From assembly GCA_963640855.1 (NCBI GenBank), contig CAVIAJ010000032.1:1-6777 (forward strand): a stretch of DNA of 6,777 nucleotides, given 5' to 3'. This DNA is from Methanarcanum sp963640855 (GTDB taxonomy: Archaea > Thermoplasmatota > Thermoplasmata > Methanomassiliicoccales > Methanomethylophilaceae). Positions within the stretch are counted from its first letter, which is position 1. Each line of letters begins with the position of its first letter. The position numbers and the translations under genes are program-made. The notes beneath the pieces were generated by a model. That model ran no database searches and was not told the origin of the DNA. It saw only the letters and a list, made by a program, of their open reading frames with translations. Of this stretch, positions 5,066 through 6,777 are shown one piece after another.

Positions 5066-5387
5066 AAGGGTCGCGTGTCCGTTCCGTGCATATATACACA
5101 GAAATGTGCACGGGAGCCAGGTCCGCGACCTCTAACGGAAGTGTGACGACACTTTCAACCAGAAAACGGTCAAAAGGAAGTATGCGGATGAGATTTAGGT
5201 TTCGTTTAATTACCAATTTCGGAAATAGAAATCACGTCGCATACGGAAAGGGAGGGGACGGGAACAGCTACCTGTCTTTCTCTTCGTCGCTTCCGTTCGG
5301 TTCTCTTTCGGCACAGACGTGTGGATTTCCGGGATTCAGATCACCGACTTCAACCCGGTATCGTAGAAAGACTAAGGAGAAAAAGAC
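5066..5387 (+). promoter_or_regulatory. Long structured 5' leader or small RNA, unknown class
   Basis: Between the TATA box at 5036 and the ATG at 5388 there is no convincing gene but several nested helices. P1 is GGTCGCG (5069-5075) with CGCGACC (5124-5130). Inside it P2 is CCGTGCATAT (5084-5093) with ATGTGCACGG (5104-5113), one G-T pair, 10-nt loop. P3 is GGAAGTGT (5137-5144) with ACACTTTC (5149-5156) around GACG. P4 is GTATGCG (5180-5186) with CGCATAC (5238-5244), enclosing GATTT/AAATC and TTTC/GAAA helices. CGGAA (5244-5248) can pair with TTCCG (5291-5295), and CCGGG (5329-5333) with CCCGG (5354-5358) shortly before the ribosome site. I compared it by memory with SRP RNA, RNase P RNA, C/D guide RNAs and common riboswitches and found no conserved core. 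It may be a cis-regulatory leader or a separate non-coding RNA. Confidence 0.5.
5374..5380 (+). promoter_or_regulatory. Ribosome binding site of the surface protein gene
   Basis: AAGGAGA with its GGAG core ends 7-8 nt before the ATG at 5388, good archaeal spacing. It fixes the start and shows that the mRNA is not leaderless. Confidence 0.8.
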
Positions 5388-6777
5388 ATGAAATCAACAA
5401 TGAAATCGGCGTTCGCGTTCATTGCGGTCGCCATGATGATCATGGTTGCTGTTGTACCAATGGTCTCCGTGTTCACCGAAAGCAGCGATGCTGCAACGGG
5501 AACAGAAATGGGTGTGGATCCGGAGATTACAGGGGGAGATAGGATCGTTATAAACGTTTCGGTCTACAAGGACAGCAACAACACTAAGGCGGATGCGGGA
5601 AACAACGTTATGGTCACGTATACCGCAGGAAACGGAGTATATTCGCTTGCATTCCCTTACAATGGCAGCAATGTAGAGGTGAAGATTGCCGAGGAAAAAA
5701 TTTCGAATGTCAAATTGACTTTCGTCGATGATGACGGCATTGCAGTCCCTGGATACGGAACAGTTTCTATGGGCGAACTCGCTGCAGGCAAATATACAGC
5801 AAAGATTGTAAACGGATTGGCATCGTCAACCTTTACGCCTTATTTCAAAGACGGCAAGATAAAAGTGTACGATGAAGATATTGCTGCAACCGTAACCGTA
5901 ACCGGTAAGTACGATGTATATACGTCCGCCACGGATACAAAAGCATACTCTACAGGTAATGCAATTGAATTCGATGAAAACGGTGCCGTAACAGTGTACT
6001 ATCCTATCGGTTCGAATGAATCCGATATACGCGTCAAGATTACGGACTTTCAAGTGAAAGGAATTGAAAACAGCAGGGCAGTCACATTTTCGAATGATCT
6101 TAAAGAATTGAGCAAAGTTACTGCCGAGGAATATTTCGTTGAAATAGATGTAGATAGTACAATCGATGATTATGACAATTTTGAAATTACCGGACTTACC
6201 GCTAATACAAAATCAGGCAGTGATTACAAAGCGGTTGATTTCAAATGGGTCTGCAAGAATACAGCTGTATATGCAGCTGTAACAACTACAGTGAATCCGG
6301 CCGATATTGTCAATGCTGATTCCGATGCATCGAAGAATGTGAAACTGTCAATCGAGGCAGAGGACGGCACATCGGTAAGTAATGGCACAGTAACGGTTAA
6401 TAACATTCTCGACTGTTACGTAATAACATATAAGCCTGCGGAAGCCGATAAAGCATTCTACGGTGAAGTGGATATGGACGGAATTATCGAAGCAGGTACA
6501 CTCACTGTGAAATACTCTGACGGTGCGGAGGCAAATCCGAAGATTACATCAAAAACAATCAGCGTTGATATAGACGGTAAATTCTTCACATTCGCGCCCA
6601 AAGACAGTAAGACCGTAACCGAAATGTCATTCAAATCAGTCAGTTCGGTTGAAATCCCTGTCACTATATCACTCCCCGTAACTATCAACTCGGGTAACAC
6701 AAACTATATTAAGCTTAGCAGCACAGGTTACGCAAAAGTTGCAGGTACGGTAAAGGTCGGTGAAACAGATTTGGAGG
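5388..6777 (+). CDS. Secreted surface/adhesin-like protein, 3' end cut by window edge
   Basis: The frame is open from ATG 5388 to the window end, 463 codons with no stop. The N-terminus is a clear Sec signal peptide: Lys2 and Lys6, a hydrophobic core at about 8-28 (AFAFIAVAMMIMVAVVPMV), and a polar stretch with a likely cleavage near SSDA-A (about 33-37). The mature part is rich in Thr, Val, Ser, Asp, Asn and Gly and alternates short hydrophobic and polar stretches, as in beta-sandwich or Ig-like surface domains. N-glycosylation sequons include NVS at 56, NNT, NGS, NES and NGT. Only two Cys are visible (289 and 343), which could form a disulphide. No catalytic motif or long repeat is recognised. 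It could be an adhesin or S-layer-like protein; the missing C-terminus might show a membrane or sorting anchor. It is preceded by the long structured leader. Confidence 0.85.
   Translation, partial: MKSTMKSAFAFIAVAMMIMVAVVPMVSVFTESSDAATGTEMGVDPEITGGDRIVINVSVYKDSNNTKADAGNNVMVTYTAGNGVYSLAFPYNGSNVEVKIAEEKISNVKLTFVDDDGIAVPGYGTVSMGELAAGKYTAKIVNGLASSTFTPYFKDGKIKVYDEDIAATVTVTGKYDVYTSATDTKAYSTGNAIEFDENGAVTVYYPIGSNESDIRVKITDFQVKGIENSRAVTFSNDLKELSKVTAEEYFVEIDVDSTIDDYDNFEITGLTANTKSGSDYKAVDFKWVCKNTAVYAAVTTTVNPADIVNADSDASKNVKLSIEAEDGTSVSNGTVTVNNILDCYVITYKPAEADKAFYGEVDMDGIIEAGTLTVKYSDGAEANPKITSKTISVDIDGKFFTFAPKDSKTVTEMSFKSVSSVEIPVTISLPVTINSGNTNYIKLSSTGYAKVAGTVKVGETDLE

Noticed and set aside
5066..5387. SRP RNA, RNase P RNA or C/D box guide RNA
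   Set aside because: The conserved SRP domain IV loop, the RNase P conserved regions and paired C/D boxes could not be found in the segment.
5086..5391. A 101-codon plus-strand reading frame in the leader, starting at GTG and ending in ATGA overlap with the surface protein gene
   Set aside because: It has no ribosome site, a GTG inside the P2 helix as start, and a low-complexity Arg/Ser/Thr-rich product with no recognisable motif. The overlap is probably chance, though an upstream reading frame cannot be excluded.

Overview
The window reads as a stretch of euryarchaeal chromosome. It carries RadB (the euryarchaeal RecA/RadA paralogue), a Bud32-type kinase of the KEOPS complex, archaeal-style TATA boxes, a tRNA gene without an encoded CCA end, and a decayed archaeal ATPase of the AAA/DUF234 type. 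The secreted Thr/Ser/Asp-rich surface protein at the right end and the overall gene style would fit a gut- or sediment-type Thermoplasmata methanogen such as Methanomassiliicoccales. That lineage is an inference; nothing here is diagnostic for methanogenesis.

Layout. Positions 1-278 hold no convincing gene but contain a perfect 17-bp hairpin (90-126), a pair of competing inverted repeats (145-177) and an imperfect direct repeat (202-254). Positions 279-1692, minus strand, are one badly decayed archaeal ATPase (P-loop NTPase plus C-terminal DUF234 nuclease-like domain) with two in-frame stops and four frameshifts. Positions 1822-1894, minus strand, are tRNA-Pro(UGG). Upstream of it lie rdgB (1922-2491) and bud32 (2488-3120), which overlap by ATGA and form a small operon; a probable tRNA promoter sits over the rdgB stop codon.

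A 59-bp divergent intergenic region (3121-3179) separates this leftward block from a rightward block: an AIM24/TIGR00266 family protein (3180-3857), a two-helix membrane protein (3862-4185), then radB (4222-4881), whose GTG start lies inside a perfect 11-bp hairpin. Positions 4882-5387 are non-coding. They contain two TATA-like boxes with adjoining palindromes and then a predicted leader of about 320 nt, rich in base-paired elements, ahead of a secreted protein gene (from 5388) that runs off the right edge.

How the genes relate. Bud32 (tRNA t6A modification), RdgB (cleaning of the nucleotide pool), tRNA-Pro and RadB (recombination) are housekeeping functions. AIM24 plus the membrane protein look like a co-translated pair of unknown role. 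I see no CRISPR array, no intact mobile element and no clear new defence system. The best candidates for something undescribed are the long structured leader (5066-5387) and the short-loop hairpins, especially the one covering the radB start.
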